DNA of 42,440 nucleotides from Candidatus Atribacteria bacterium. GTDB lineage: Bacteria; Atribacterota; Phoenicimicrobiia; Phoenicimicrobiales; Stramentimicrobiaceae. Location of the stretch: the NCBI GenBank assembly GCA_029556475.1, contig JAKQEP010000122.1:1-42440 (forward strand), read 5' to 3'. The position numbers and the translations under genes are program-made. Of the stretch, positions 35,828-42,440 are shown piece after piece; the stretch's first letter is position 1, and each line of letters begins with the position of its first letter. The notes below the pieces were generated by a model. That model was not told the DNA's origin and searched no databases. It saw nothing but the letters and a program-made list of their open reading frames with translations.

Positions 35828-36310
35828 TTATAACTTATAGTTAATGGTCCTTAAAAACTTCTTTCTAACCTCTACATCTTCCTCCCCCTCAACTCCTTTA
35901 GGAGTCAAACCGTCAATGACTCCCAGGATGCCCCGCCCCTGCTTTGTTTCTGCTACTACTACTTCGACCGGATTGGCAGTGGCACAAAATATCCGGCACA
36001 CTTCCGGACATTGTTTAACAGCATTCAGTACATTAATGGGGAAGGCATTTTCCATAATAATAATGAAAGCATGGCCTGCTCCTATTCCTTTTATATTAGA
36101 AATAGCCAGGGTTTTTAATTTATGGTCATTTCCTTCAGCCCTGATCAGACATACCCCCGATGCCTCATTGAAGGCTAATCCAAATTTAACTCCAGGCACA
36201 GAAGAAACCATTATTTCATAAAGGTCTTCTGCTGTCTTAATAAAATGAGATTGACCGAGTATGATATTAGTATTCTCCGGATATTCTAACTTAACTACTT
36301 TAATCTCCAT
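35828..36310 (-). CDS. DUF355 protein (adenosine-specific kinase-like)
   Basis: 160 residues, full family length. Conserved stretches: [52 protein letters not shown] and [23 protein letters not shown]. The family was annotated as adenosine-specific kinase from structural work on an archaeal member; activity is poorly tested. AAGGAGAG precedes the ATG. It is transcribed away from the HAD gene across a 412-base gap. Confidence 0.88.
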   Translation of the reverse strand: MEIKVVKLEYPENTNIILGQSHFIKTAEDLYEIMVSSVPGVKFGLAFNEASGVCLIRAEGNDHKLKTLAISNIKGIGAGHAFIIIMENAFPINVLNAVKQCPEVCRIFCATANPVEVVVAETKQGRGILGVIDGLTPKGVEGEEDVEVRKKFLRTINYKL

Positions 36311-36722
36311 TTTTGCTCTCCTTTTAAGGAATCTTTTTACTTTTTTATTTTATCTATATTCTAAATATATTCTACACAGAAACAAAACTAAGTGCCACTC
36401 TAATTTGAAAAACCCTTCTTTTCTTTTTTCTTTTCTGCGATGCTTGTTAATATCTTCATACTTCCTGATATTTTGTGATACTTCTTATTTTATTTTCCCA
36501 TAAAAAAGGATAGGGTTCGATGTATTTGCCTTTTTAAAATTTTTTTATTTATTAGAAAAACAATATTTAAATTTGAATTTTATCTGTTATACTTTATATG
36601 GAATGAGGGTGTGGAATTGTCTTCCTAAGTGTGACTTTCCCCTGGTAGAAACTGAGCTTTTTAAACATATTTTTTAATCTCGTCCATACCCTTTTTACTT
36701 TACCAATGTTTACGAAAGGTAT
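36311..36722. promoter_or_regulatory. Divergent intergenic region with extended -10 box
   Basis: This 412-base gap lies between the minus-strand DUF355 gene and the plus-strand HAD gene. On the plus strand TGTTATACT (36585-36593) is an extended -10 and would start a ~120-base leader for the HAD gene. On the minus strand, 36320-36455 has an open frame of ~44 codons without a start codon or clear ribosome site; I do not call it a gene. Confidence 0.4.
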
Positions 36723-37523
36723 ATGGGTGCATTATTTTCTATGAATATAAGCAAGAACAATAATAAGCTAAACTCCTATAAGGCAGTCTTCTTTGATTTT
36801 GGCGGAACCCTGATGGATGCCGAAAGCGATAAGAAGGCACATTATCATATGATGGAAGAAATAAAAAATATTTATGAACTTCCGCCCTCAGTTGAAGAGC
36901 TGGTTATCCTTTATGAAAAACAACTCTTCAATGAGGATATGACTTTAAAGGATAACAGAAAGAATAATGATGCCAATGATGACCATTTTCATAAACTGTA
37001 TTTCTATTATGAATTATCTTTACAATATCTTTTAAAACAATATGGTATAAAGGCAACTGAATCTGATTTACGTCTATTTAAAAATATTTATTTGGAAAAT
37101 CACCTGAAATATATAACTCTCTTGGAAGGTGTATGGGAAGTCCTGAAGTTGGTCAAGGGTAAAGGTTATCACTGCGGTATTATCAGTGATATAGACCTTG
37201 ACTATCAAGAGGTACAATTTAAAGCCTTAAACCTGGACCAGGCTTTCCATTCCATAACTACCTCTGAAGAAGTGAGATCTTACAAGCCAGCTACTCCTAT
37301 TTTTGAAGCCGCTTTGAAAAAAGCAAATTGTTCAGGCAGAGAGGCTTTAATGATCGGCGATTCCTATCAGAGAGATATTGTGGGAGGGAAAAATATGGAG
37401 ATGCTCACCATCTGGATCGACAACTATCAGAAACAAGCAGAACAGAAAAATATCTTTACCGATGCCGATTTTATAGTAAATGAGTTAAAGGAGATTATAC
37501 CAATATTAAAAAATGTTCTTTAA
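36723..37523 (+). CDS. HAD-superfamily hydrolase
   Basis: 266 residues. Motif I is AVFFDFGGTLMD: the nucleophile Asp is there but the usual second Asp (DxD) is Gly, as in the DFGGT subgroup. Motif II-III region GIISDID and RSYKPATPIFEAAL, motif IV MIGDSYQRDIVGG. A helical cap (residues ~45-125) is of the C1 type. With the catalytic acid replaced, phosphatase activity may be weaker or different. The ATG follows AAAGG four bases upstream; a second ATG occurs six codons later. It probably shares a transcript with the deacetylase gene 68 bases downstream. Confidence 0.85.
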   Translation: MGALFSMNISKNNNKLNSYKAVFFDFGGTLMDAESDKKAHYHMMEEIKNIYELPPSVEELVILYEKQLFNEDMTLKDNRKNNDANDDHFHKLYFYYELSLQYLLKQYGIKATESDLRLFKNIYLENHLKYITLLEGVWEVLKLVKGKGYHCGIISDIDLDYQEVQFKALNLDQAFHSITTSEEVRSYKPATPIFEAALKKANCSGREALMIGDSYQRDIVGGKNMEMLTIWIDNYQKQAEQKNIFTDADFIVNELKEIIPILKNVL

Positions 37524-37591
37524 ATTGATGATTATTGCTAAATATTTTTCAGAAAAATAACAAATAATAACTTAATAATATATAGCTACAA

Positions 37592-38710
37592 ATGAAAATA
37601 AATAATAAGAAAACAGTAAAATTCAAAAAAGAATATAGTCATAACCCATTGTTAATATTATTAATAATGCTTTCAGTGTTTTTTATTTCCTTTTTAAGTG
37701 AACTATCAATTAATGCCTCTCAATTAGTTTATGATGAGCTTTCCATTCCTATCCTTACCTACCATAAATTTTGTCTGGGAGAAAGCACAGATGAGTACAC
37801 CATCAATATTAACCACTTTAAACAGCAAATGCATTATCTTAAAAAAAATGATTACCGTGTTATATCTGTCTCTCAACTTTTAGAATGCATTGAAAATAAC
37901 GTTTACCCTGAAAAACCAGTTGTGCTCACCATTGATGATGGGTATAAATCTGTTTATACCCTCGCTTTCCCCGTTTTAAAAGAATATGGTTTTCCAGTCA
38001 CCCTTTTTTTGTATACTGACTTCATTAATAATGGTCCCAATCAGCTCTCCTGGTCAGAGATTAAGGAGATGGCTGCCATGGGAATGGAAATTGGTTCCCA
38101 TACTCTCAGCCATGCCAATCTGCTCAATCAAAAATCAAATGAATCATATCTCGATTATATAAACAGAATAAAAAAGGAAATCGTGCTCTCTAAAACCATT
38201 CTGGAAAGAAATACTGGTGGTACTATTATCTCTTTTGCATACCCCTATGGGGTATATAGCGAGGAGATTAGAATGTTGGCTAAACAGGCTGGTTATAAAG
38301 CCTTGCTCAATGTAAACAATATGAATAACTCTATACCTATCGACCCCTATTCACTCAATCGTCAGATTATACCTAATAATGGCTCATTAAAACAATTCGG
38401 GGCAATTGTGCAGGAAAAAACTTTACAGGTCAATGCCATCTTTCCACCTGATGGTACCATTACTGATAATCAAGGAATTACCATCGGGGCAATATTAGAC
38501 AATCGTAATATTGAGCCGACAACCCTCTATTTAAGATTGAGCGGCTCAGGACTTCTAAACCATACCTATTGCCCTGAACAACAAAAAATTTCTTTTACCC
38601 CTTTAGCCCCAAAACTTCTGCAAAAACGTACCTGGATTGCCCAGATAACTGCCAGGGATACCGAAACGGGAGAACAGCGGAAAGTTTCCTGGCTTTTTAC
38701 GGTGAGATAA
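37592..38710 (+). CDS. Exported polysaccharide deacetylase (NodB-like)
   Basis: 372 residues. N-terminal membrane anchor or signal at ~18-37. NodB domain: LTYHKFC, TIDDGYKS with Asp115/Asp116, EIGSHTLSHANL with His170/His174 (metal and catalytic histidines), and FAYPYGVYS. Residues ~280-372 form a beta-rich, Ig-like tail. It likely removes acetyl groups from N-acetylglucosamine in peptidoglycan or another surface polymer. It has no obvious Shine-Dalgarno, supporting translation from the upstream HAD transcript or a weak start. Confidence 0.9.
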   Translation: MKINNKKTVKFKKEYSHNPLLILLIMLSVFFISFLSELSINASQLVYDELSIPILTYHKFCLGESTDEYTININHFKQQMHYLKKNDYRVISVSQLLECIENNVYPEKPVVLTIDDGYKSVYTLAFPVLKEYGFPVTLFLYTDFINNGPNQLSWSEIKEMAAMGMEIGSHTLSHANLLNQKSNESYLDYINRIKKEIVLSKTILERNTGGTIISFAYPYGVYSEEIRMLAKQAGYKALLNVNNMNNSIPIDPYSLNRQIIPNNGSLKQFGAIVQEKTLQVNAIFPPDGTITDNQGITIGAILDNRNIEPTTLYLRLSGSGLLNHTYCPEQQKISFTPLAPKLLQKRTWIAQITARDTETGEQRKVSWLFTVR

Positions 38711-38882
38711 AGAGGGCAGGAATAGAGCAGGGTATTTTATATTAGATTAAAGTAAATGACATTTCCCTTATTCTCTTAATAGAATAATAAAATATTAAGA
38801 TATTTTATGCCAATTACAATTATTTATTTACCCTTAAAAATAACACTGATATTAATATCAATATATAAATTATAAATACTGG

Positions 38883-39101
38883 TTAGTCCAGTTTGACATC
38901 TTTTAGTTTTTCTATCATCTTCACAAAATCATCTATCCACTCTGCATTAAAGTTTATTCCTTTTTTAGTATGAATGTACTCATCTTTATCTTTTAATTTT
39001 ACATATGTTCTTAAATCAACCCGTTGCGCGCCTCTGAACTCTCCAAAAGACAGAACTAATTTAGAAGTGTCTGTAATTTCTAATTCACCTATCTGTTTCA
39101 T
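38883..39101 (-). CDS. PC4-like single-stranded nucleic-acid-binding protein
   Basis: 72 residues. Reads LSFGEFRGAQRVDLRTYVK and EYIHTKKGINFNAEWIDDFVKMIEKL, the PC4/YdbC fold: a curved beta sheet that binds unwound DNA or RNA, with one C-terminal helix. Bacterial members are homodimers and small as here. Role in transcription, repair or RNA handling is unknown. No good Shine-Dalgarno is visible. It follows the 104-residue gene with 53 bases between. Confidence 0.82.
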   Translation of the reverse strand: MKQIGELEITDTSKLVLSFGEFRGAQRVDLRTYVKLKDKDEYIHTKKGINFNAEWIDDFVKMIEKLKDVKLD

Positions 39102-39154
39102 ATACTACTATTATTTCCTTTCTTGTTTATATGTTATTATATTATATTTATTTT

Positions 39155-39469
39155 TTAAGCATCCAGCATACCATCTCTACCGGCAAGATGGTAGGCATCG
39201 ATAACAAACATCTTTGCTTCAGGATGTTCTTCTTCAATCCTTTTTTTCTCTCCCGCATAATCAGATGAAATGATGATTTCTAAAGAAGGAATCTTTTCTG
39301 CATACTTATAGACATTTTCATGGGGAGCGATGGGGGTAATAAGAAAGCATTTTTGATAATCATGTCTGTCTAAATATTTTTCTATCCCGTGTAAATGAAC
39401 AATCCCAATTCGATTTAGATTGGAAATAAGAATCTTTTTTGCTGGCATTTGATTATGATTATCAATCAC
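39155..39469 (-). CDS. Unrecognised 104-residue protein
   Basis: Starts GTG, with AGGAGG seven bases upstream, so the gene is well supported. Sequence alternates strands and helices (KKILISNLNRIGIVHLHG, YQKCFLITPIAPHENVYKYA, LEIIISSDYAG, KMFVIDAYHLAG), a Rossmann-like pattern. No cysteine pair or membrane helix. Not assigned to a family. The phrase VIDAYHLAGRDG with a histidine and two aspartates is the most motif-like part. It may form an operon with the PC4-like gene downstream and a tiny ORF upstream. Confidence 0.7.
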   Translation of the reverse strand: MIDNHNQMPAKKILISNLNRIGIVHLHGIEKYLDRHDYQKCFLITPIAPHENVYKYAEKIPSLEIIISSDYAGEKKRIEEEHPEAKMFVIDAYHLAGRDGMLDA

Positions 39470-39485
39470 CAGTAATCCTCCTCCC

Positions 39486-39574
39486 TTATTTTGAGTTTTC
39501 TTTATTTTTTAAAGGATATCTTCCCTCGATCAAAAAATTCTTAACGCCCTTATCTCCCTTTGTTTTTTTATCAT
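39486..39574 (-). pseudogene. Possible small ORF with a one-base shift in an A7 run
   Basis: From ATG 39574 the frame stops after 14 codons. If one base is added at the run of seven A, the frame instead continues with KGDKGVKNFLIEGRYPLKN to TAA at 39486, giving 29 residues with a normal-looking sequence just before the 104-residue gene. Either the run was miscounted in sequencing, the frame is shifted by slippage, or this is chance. Confidence 0.3.
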
Positions 39575-39646
39575 CTGAATAGTATCACAAGAGGCAGATA
39601 AATTTAATATTAATATTTTTAAAATTAACTTTTCTTCTTACATTAA

Positions 39647-40291
39647 CTATGAATAGGTCTCTGTTTTAATAAAATAACCTCGCGGGAAATATCTTAACAT
39701 CATACTCCTCTCATTTCTTCCTATTTCATACCGCAGCCCGGCAATTTCTGTATTTGCGACTTCACAGGAGGTAGTGAAATATTTTTGTACATATTCTCCC
39801 AGGTAAGGACTTATAAAATTGGAGAGGAGTAGGGCTATAACAATATTCAAAATACTGACAGCCCTGGTGGAGAAAAGCAATAAAAGAAATATTAGAGCAG
39901 TTACAAAATTAGCAATAGCAATATCTGTTCCACAACGGCGATGAATAGCCAGCTGGCAATGACCTTCTTTCAATAAAGCAAGACCACGAATAGCGGCCCT
40001 TTCCACAATGTCTGGATTTTCAATACCGGTAATATAAAAACCATCTTCCTGAGACAGGCCAGAAATATTTAACTGATAACCTGATGATTGTTCCAATATA
40101 TTGATAGTAGCATGTTCAATAGCATGATTTCTTCTGATATTTTTACTTTTAGCAATTTTCCAGATCTGTTTGGGAACAGAGATTAGCATTATCAGGGGAA
40201 AAAAAGTAAACCCATATGGTAGAAATATCAACGCTATGATAAAAAAGAAAAATATGGGCATTAATAAATAAAGAAATAACAGAAAAATCAA
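39647..40291 (-). CDS. DUF6391-family membrane protein
   Basis: 214 residues. Two N-terminal membrane helices (~2-30), then a conserved stretch NHAIEHATINILEQSSGYQLNISGLSQEDGFYITG and VERAAIRGLALLKEGHCQLAIHRRCGTDIA, then two more helices (~130-165). NHAIEHATIN is the mark of DUF6391; function is unknown. His and Glu in this motif could bind metal, as in a membrane peptidase, but that is speculative. The start is TTG with GAAGG nearby, and a promoter lies just upstream. Confidence 0.82.
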   Translation of the reverse strand: MIFLLFLYLLMPIFFFFIIALIFLPYGFTFFPLIMLISVPKQIWKIAKSKNIRRNHAIEHATINILEQSSGYQLNISGLSQEDGFYITGIENPDIVERAAIRGLALLKEGHCQLAIHRRCGTDIAIANFVTALIFLLLLFSTRAVSILNIVIALLLSNFISPYLGEYVQKYFTTSCEVANTEIAGLRYEIGRNERSMMLRYFPRGYFIKTETYS

Positions 40292-40327
40292 TTTTACAGA
40301 CCTTCTCTCTTCTTAATTTATATTTCG

Positions 40328-40357
40328 ATTTTAATACTGAATTGACTTTTTTGTCAA
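40328..40357 (-). promoter_or_regulatory. Putative promoter of the DUF6391 gene
   Basis: On the minus strand TTGACA (40357-40352), 18 bases, TAAAAT (40333-40328). The bases around -35 also form TTGAC and GTCAA with a six-base spacer, which could be an operator. Confidence 0.55.
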
Positions 40358-40454
40358 AAACATAACCATAATAATAATTAATTAGAAAACTGTCAACTCA
40401 AGAAGCATTCAACAGAGGGAAAAGATGAAAGGAAGAAGGGCTCGCTTTTGCCTT

Positions 40455-41567
40455 TCAGGAAAAGGTAAATTGATACTGAATGAGGCTTAGCTCTTTTTGG
40501 ATAGTTAATAGCTGTTTCTGCAAATTTTTATTGATTGGAATCCCTGTTTTTTCCCTCTCCAGAGTAGATAGATATTCTTTTTCACCGGCAGTATATATTC
40601 TTTCCGCGCCTGGTGCCTTTTTAGAAGAGCGCAAAGCTCTCAGAATCTCACCGGTAGTTTTTTTAAATGATTCCGGTTCAATAAACGAAGAGATATTGAT
40701 TGCAATAAAAAAATGACCCAAATTTATGGGTACTTCTCTCCCCTCTTCAAGCCCGGAAAGCATCTTTAAGAATTTACCTCCGGCCAGTGCAGCAGATAAT
40801 ATCTCCACCACTGTGGCATACCCATACCCTTTATAGCCCGCTGTTTCTTCTCCTATTCCACCCAGAGGAACCAACGCTGCCCTTCCTTTTTGAAAATCTT
40901 CCAGTATCTCAGCAGGATTGGTTTTGGTCTTGCCATCAATCCCGATGACCCAGCCTTCAGGAATTTCTCTTTCTTCTCTTTCATAGACCTCAATCTGTCC
41001 TCTTTGCACCATAGAGGTAGCACAATCCAGACAAAAAGTAAATTCTTCATCAGAGGGTAGAGCAAAGGTTAATGGATTTGTTCCCAGCATATTTTCTACC
41101 CCAAAAGTGGGAGCAACAGCCGGACGGGCATTGGTGCCGGTGATACCTATCATACCGGCTTCAGCAGCCATCAGAGCATAGTAACCGGCAATACCAAAAT
41201 GGGTGGAATTTTTTACCACTACCATCCCCATTCCATATTCCCGTGCTTTTTGGATAGCCAGCTCCATTGCCTTTTTGGCAATGACCTGACCCATACCATT
41301 ATGTCCATCAAGAACCGCGGTGGTTGGACCTTCTTTCACTATTTCAATTTTGGTTAGGGGTGATTGAATGCCTTTTTTTAAACGGTCATAATAAATAGAC
41401 TTTAATCGACCGATACCATGTGAATCAATACCTCGTTTATCAGCAGCAATTAATATTTCCGCACATATTTTCGCATCTTCTTCCGGTACTCCTACACCTT
41501 TGAAGGTATCAATCATAAAATTCTCCAATGTATCGCAATCCACCCAAACAATATCTTCATTCATCAT
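40455..41567 (-). CDS. Ldh2-family malate/lactate dehydrogenase
   Basis: 370 residues from ATG 41567, directly after GGAGGGGGG; the open frame runs on to 41675 but the promoter at 41610-41638 lies inside that extension, ruling it out. Family marks: DSHGIGRLKSIY with the conserved His, DGHNGMGQVIAKKAM, VKNSTHFGIAGYYAL, and NPLTFALPSD. It reduces or oxidises a 2-hydroxy acid (malate, lactate, ureidoglycolate or sulfolactate) with NAD(P). Exact substrate cannot be told from motif alone. A second ATG follows at once. Confidence 0.92.
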   Translation of the reverse strand: MMNEDIVWVDCDTLENFMIDTFKGVGVPEEDAKICAEILIAADKRGIDSHGIGRLKSIYYDRLKKGIQSPLTKIEIVKEGPTTAVLDGHNGMGQVIAKKAMELAIQKAREYGMGMVVVKNSTHFGIAGYYALMAAEAGMIGITGTNARPAVAPTFGVENMLGTNPLTFALPSDEEFTFCLDCATSMVQRGQIEVYEREEREIPEGWVIGIDGKTKTNPAEILEDFQKGRAALVPLGGIGEETAGYKGYGYATVVEILSAALAGGKFLKMLSGLEEGREVPINLGHFFIAINISSFIEPESFKKTTGEILRALRSSKKAPGAERIYTAGEKEYLSTLEREKTGIPINKNLQKQLLTIQKELSLIQYQFTFS

Positions 41568-41609
41568 TTCCCCCCTCCACTTATTTTTATGCTGTTCTGT
41601 TATTGTTCT

Positions 41610-41638
41610 ACTATAACAAAAGAGACAATTGATGGCAA
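41610..41638 (-). promoter_or_regulatory. Promoter of the Ldh2-family gene
   Basis: On the minus strand TTGCCA (41638-41633), 17 bases, TATAGT (41615-41610) preceded by a TGn extended motif. Transcription would begin near 41603, about 36 bases before the start codon. Confidence 0.65.
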
Positions 41639-41911
41639 CAATCCTTTGTCGTCTGATTCTCACTAAAAATATCAACTATGAACTTTATCAGCTTTCCACT
41701 TTCAACTTTGAACCTTAAACCTTCATCTATTCCCACATCTTTTTTCACTAAATACCATCTACTATCCACCACCTACTGTTTTTGTATTTATTCTAAAAAC
41801 CAAGAACTAAAAACCAAAAACCTCTTTCACTTATACCCACATCTTTTTTATCTAAATACCAAATACCAACGACCAACGACCTCTTTCATTTAGTCCCACA
41901 TCTTTTTCTTA

Positions 41912-41950
41912 GTCATTGCGAACACTGCGCAAGCAGTGTGTGGCAATCTC
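41912..41950. repeat. Dispersed palindromic repeat, copy 2
   Basis: Same flanks as copy 1 (GTCATTGCGAAC and GTGTGGCAATC) around a perfect 7-bp stem ACACTGC and GCAGTGT with a GCAA tetraloop (41922-41939). Confidence 0.75.
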
Positions 41951-42130
41951 ATTCATTTATTACCCACATCTTTTTCTTTGTATTTTCCTTTTATTGCTAT
42001 AAACTAAAAACAAAAAACTATAAACCTCTTTCACTTATATCCACATTCTTTGCCTTTTTCTTTATCTTTATCTTTTACCAAAAACCAATAACCATGAACT
42101 ATAAACCTGAAGATGCTTTCAATTCTCCTG

Positions 42131-42186
42131 GCATAGCAAGATGAGACTGCTTCGCTCCCTCCAGTCGCTCGCAAAGACGGAAGAGA
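42131..42186. repeat. Dispersed palindromic repeat, related copy 3
   Basis: Contains GAGACTGCTTCGCTCC and CAGTCGCTCGCAAAGACGG, the same family in a different version, with GACTG and CAGTC pairing around a 12-base loop. Confidence 0.6.
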
Positions 42187-42440
42187 GATTATCTTTGCCT
42201 TTTACTAAAATCTAAAAACCAAAAACTACAAACCACTTCCATCTATGCCCACATCTTTTTTTACTAAATACCAATGACAATTTTTGCAATTATTTATCCA
42301 GATGTAAATGTCAAGCACTTATCCCACTCCTTCGGTAAAGATTTTTCCTACTAACGTGGTAAGAATAAATCCCTCCTTCCTGGTAAACAGTTTTCCTACT
42401 GGAGAAACTGGAAATAATCAATCTCCTTTCTTCTTATTTG

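Larger units (their letters stand above)
41671..42280. repeat. Tandem array of heptamer blocks and CACTTATnCCCACATC cores
   Basis: At least six blocks of four or more degenerate heptads ending ACY (41671-41720, 41750-41777, 41795-41822, 41854-41881, near 42000-42026, 42082-42108 and 42210-42234) alternate with the core TTTCACTTATACCCACATC or close variants (near 41722, 41829, 41887, 41955, 42031 and 42241). The unit is roughly 60-100 bases and two hairpin repeats are inserted in it. No gene lies between 41640 and the window end; the ORFs in this strip are formed by the repeats. Confidence 0.65.

Noticed and set aside
36320-36455. 44-codon minus-strand open frame rich in Lys and Arg upstream of the DUF355 gene
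   Set aside because: No start codon in a plausible place and no ribosome site; composition is explained by A-rich DNA.
41678-42144. Two plus-strand ORFs of about 70 codons
   Set aside because: They are produced by the heptamer array and contain its repeats translated; no ribosome site.
41671-42280. CRISPR array
   Set aside because: Repeats are degenerate, the period is seven, spacers are not of constant length, and no cas genes are present.

Overview
The window is AT-rich bacterial chromosomal DNA with dense, mostly leftward (minus-strand) genes, Shine-Dalgarno starts and several TTG/GTG starts. The gene set suggests a fermentative or syntrophic anaerobe: a monomeric adenosylcobalamin-dependent ribonucleotide reductase, a predicted ion-translocating N-type ATPase, pyruvate kinase, NAD(P)/FAD oxidoreductases, and no respiratory oxidase. 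A lineage such as Atribacterota or a neighbouring uncultured phylum would fit, but that is a guess from gene content; no rRNA is present to place it.

Layout. 1-6015: a complete N-ATPase operon, atpDCQRBEFAG, except that atpG runs off the left edge. 6121-8947: pyruvate kinase, a PspC protein and a GNAT acetyltransferase. 8992-9086: tRNA-Ser(GCU). 9417-12249: mnmG converging on folD. 12482-19570: cell-envelope block with a seven-LysM M23 peptidase, a small excisionase-type DNA-binding protein, a TPR lytic transglycosylase, a HisC-like aminotransferase and an exported MsrA-MsrB fusion. 20418-25623: exported C69 dipeptidase, a GT4 glycosyltransferase and GlnRS. 26151-28757: class II ribonucleotide reductase followed by dodecin. 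29138-36310: YugP-type peptidase, ferric-reductase-like heme membrane protein, two flavoproteins, a NatAB-like ABC exporter and a DUF355 protein. 36723-38710: HAD hydrolase and polysaccharide deacetylase on the plus strand. 38883-41567: PC4-like protein, an unrecognised 104-residue protein, a DUF6391 protein and an Ldh2-family dehydrogenase. 41671-42280: a repeat-rich intergenic array.

How the parts relate. The N-ATPase and pyruvate kinase are adjacent energy genes. The M23 peptidase, lytic transglycosylase, dipeptidase and deacetylase all act on the envelope. The flavoproteins, MsrAB, dodecin and the heme protein point to redox or thiol homeostasis.

Most notable observations. (1) atpR appears to start at a non-canonical ATT codon behind a good Shine-Dalgarno; a normal start would delete its first membrane helix. 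(2) FolD has Ile where the family's cyclohydrolase lysine should be. (3) A family of intergenic elements is built from degenerate heptamers (consensus roughly ANNNACY), in inverted or tandem arrays joined to a CACTTATnCCCACATC core. (4) A 31-residue leader ORF is stop-start coupled to the excisionase-like gene behind a near-consensus promoter. (5) Several small possible ORFs and strong Shine-Dalgarno sites have no assigned gene. No CRISPR array, transposase, integrase or phage genes were recognised.
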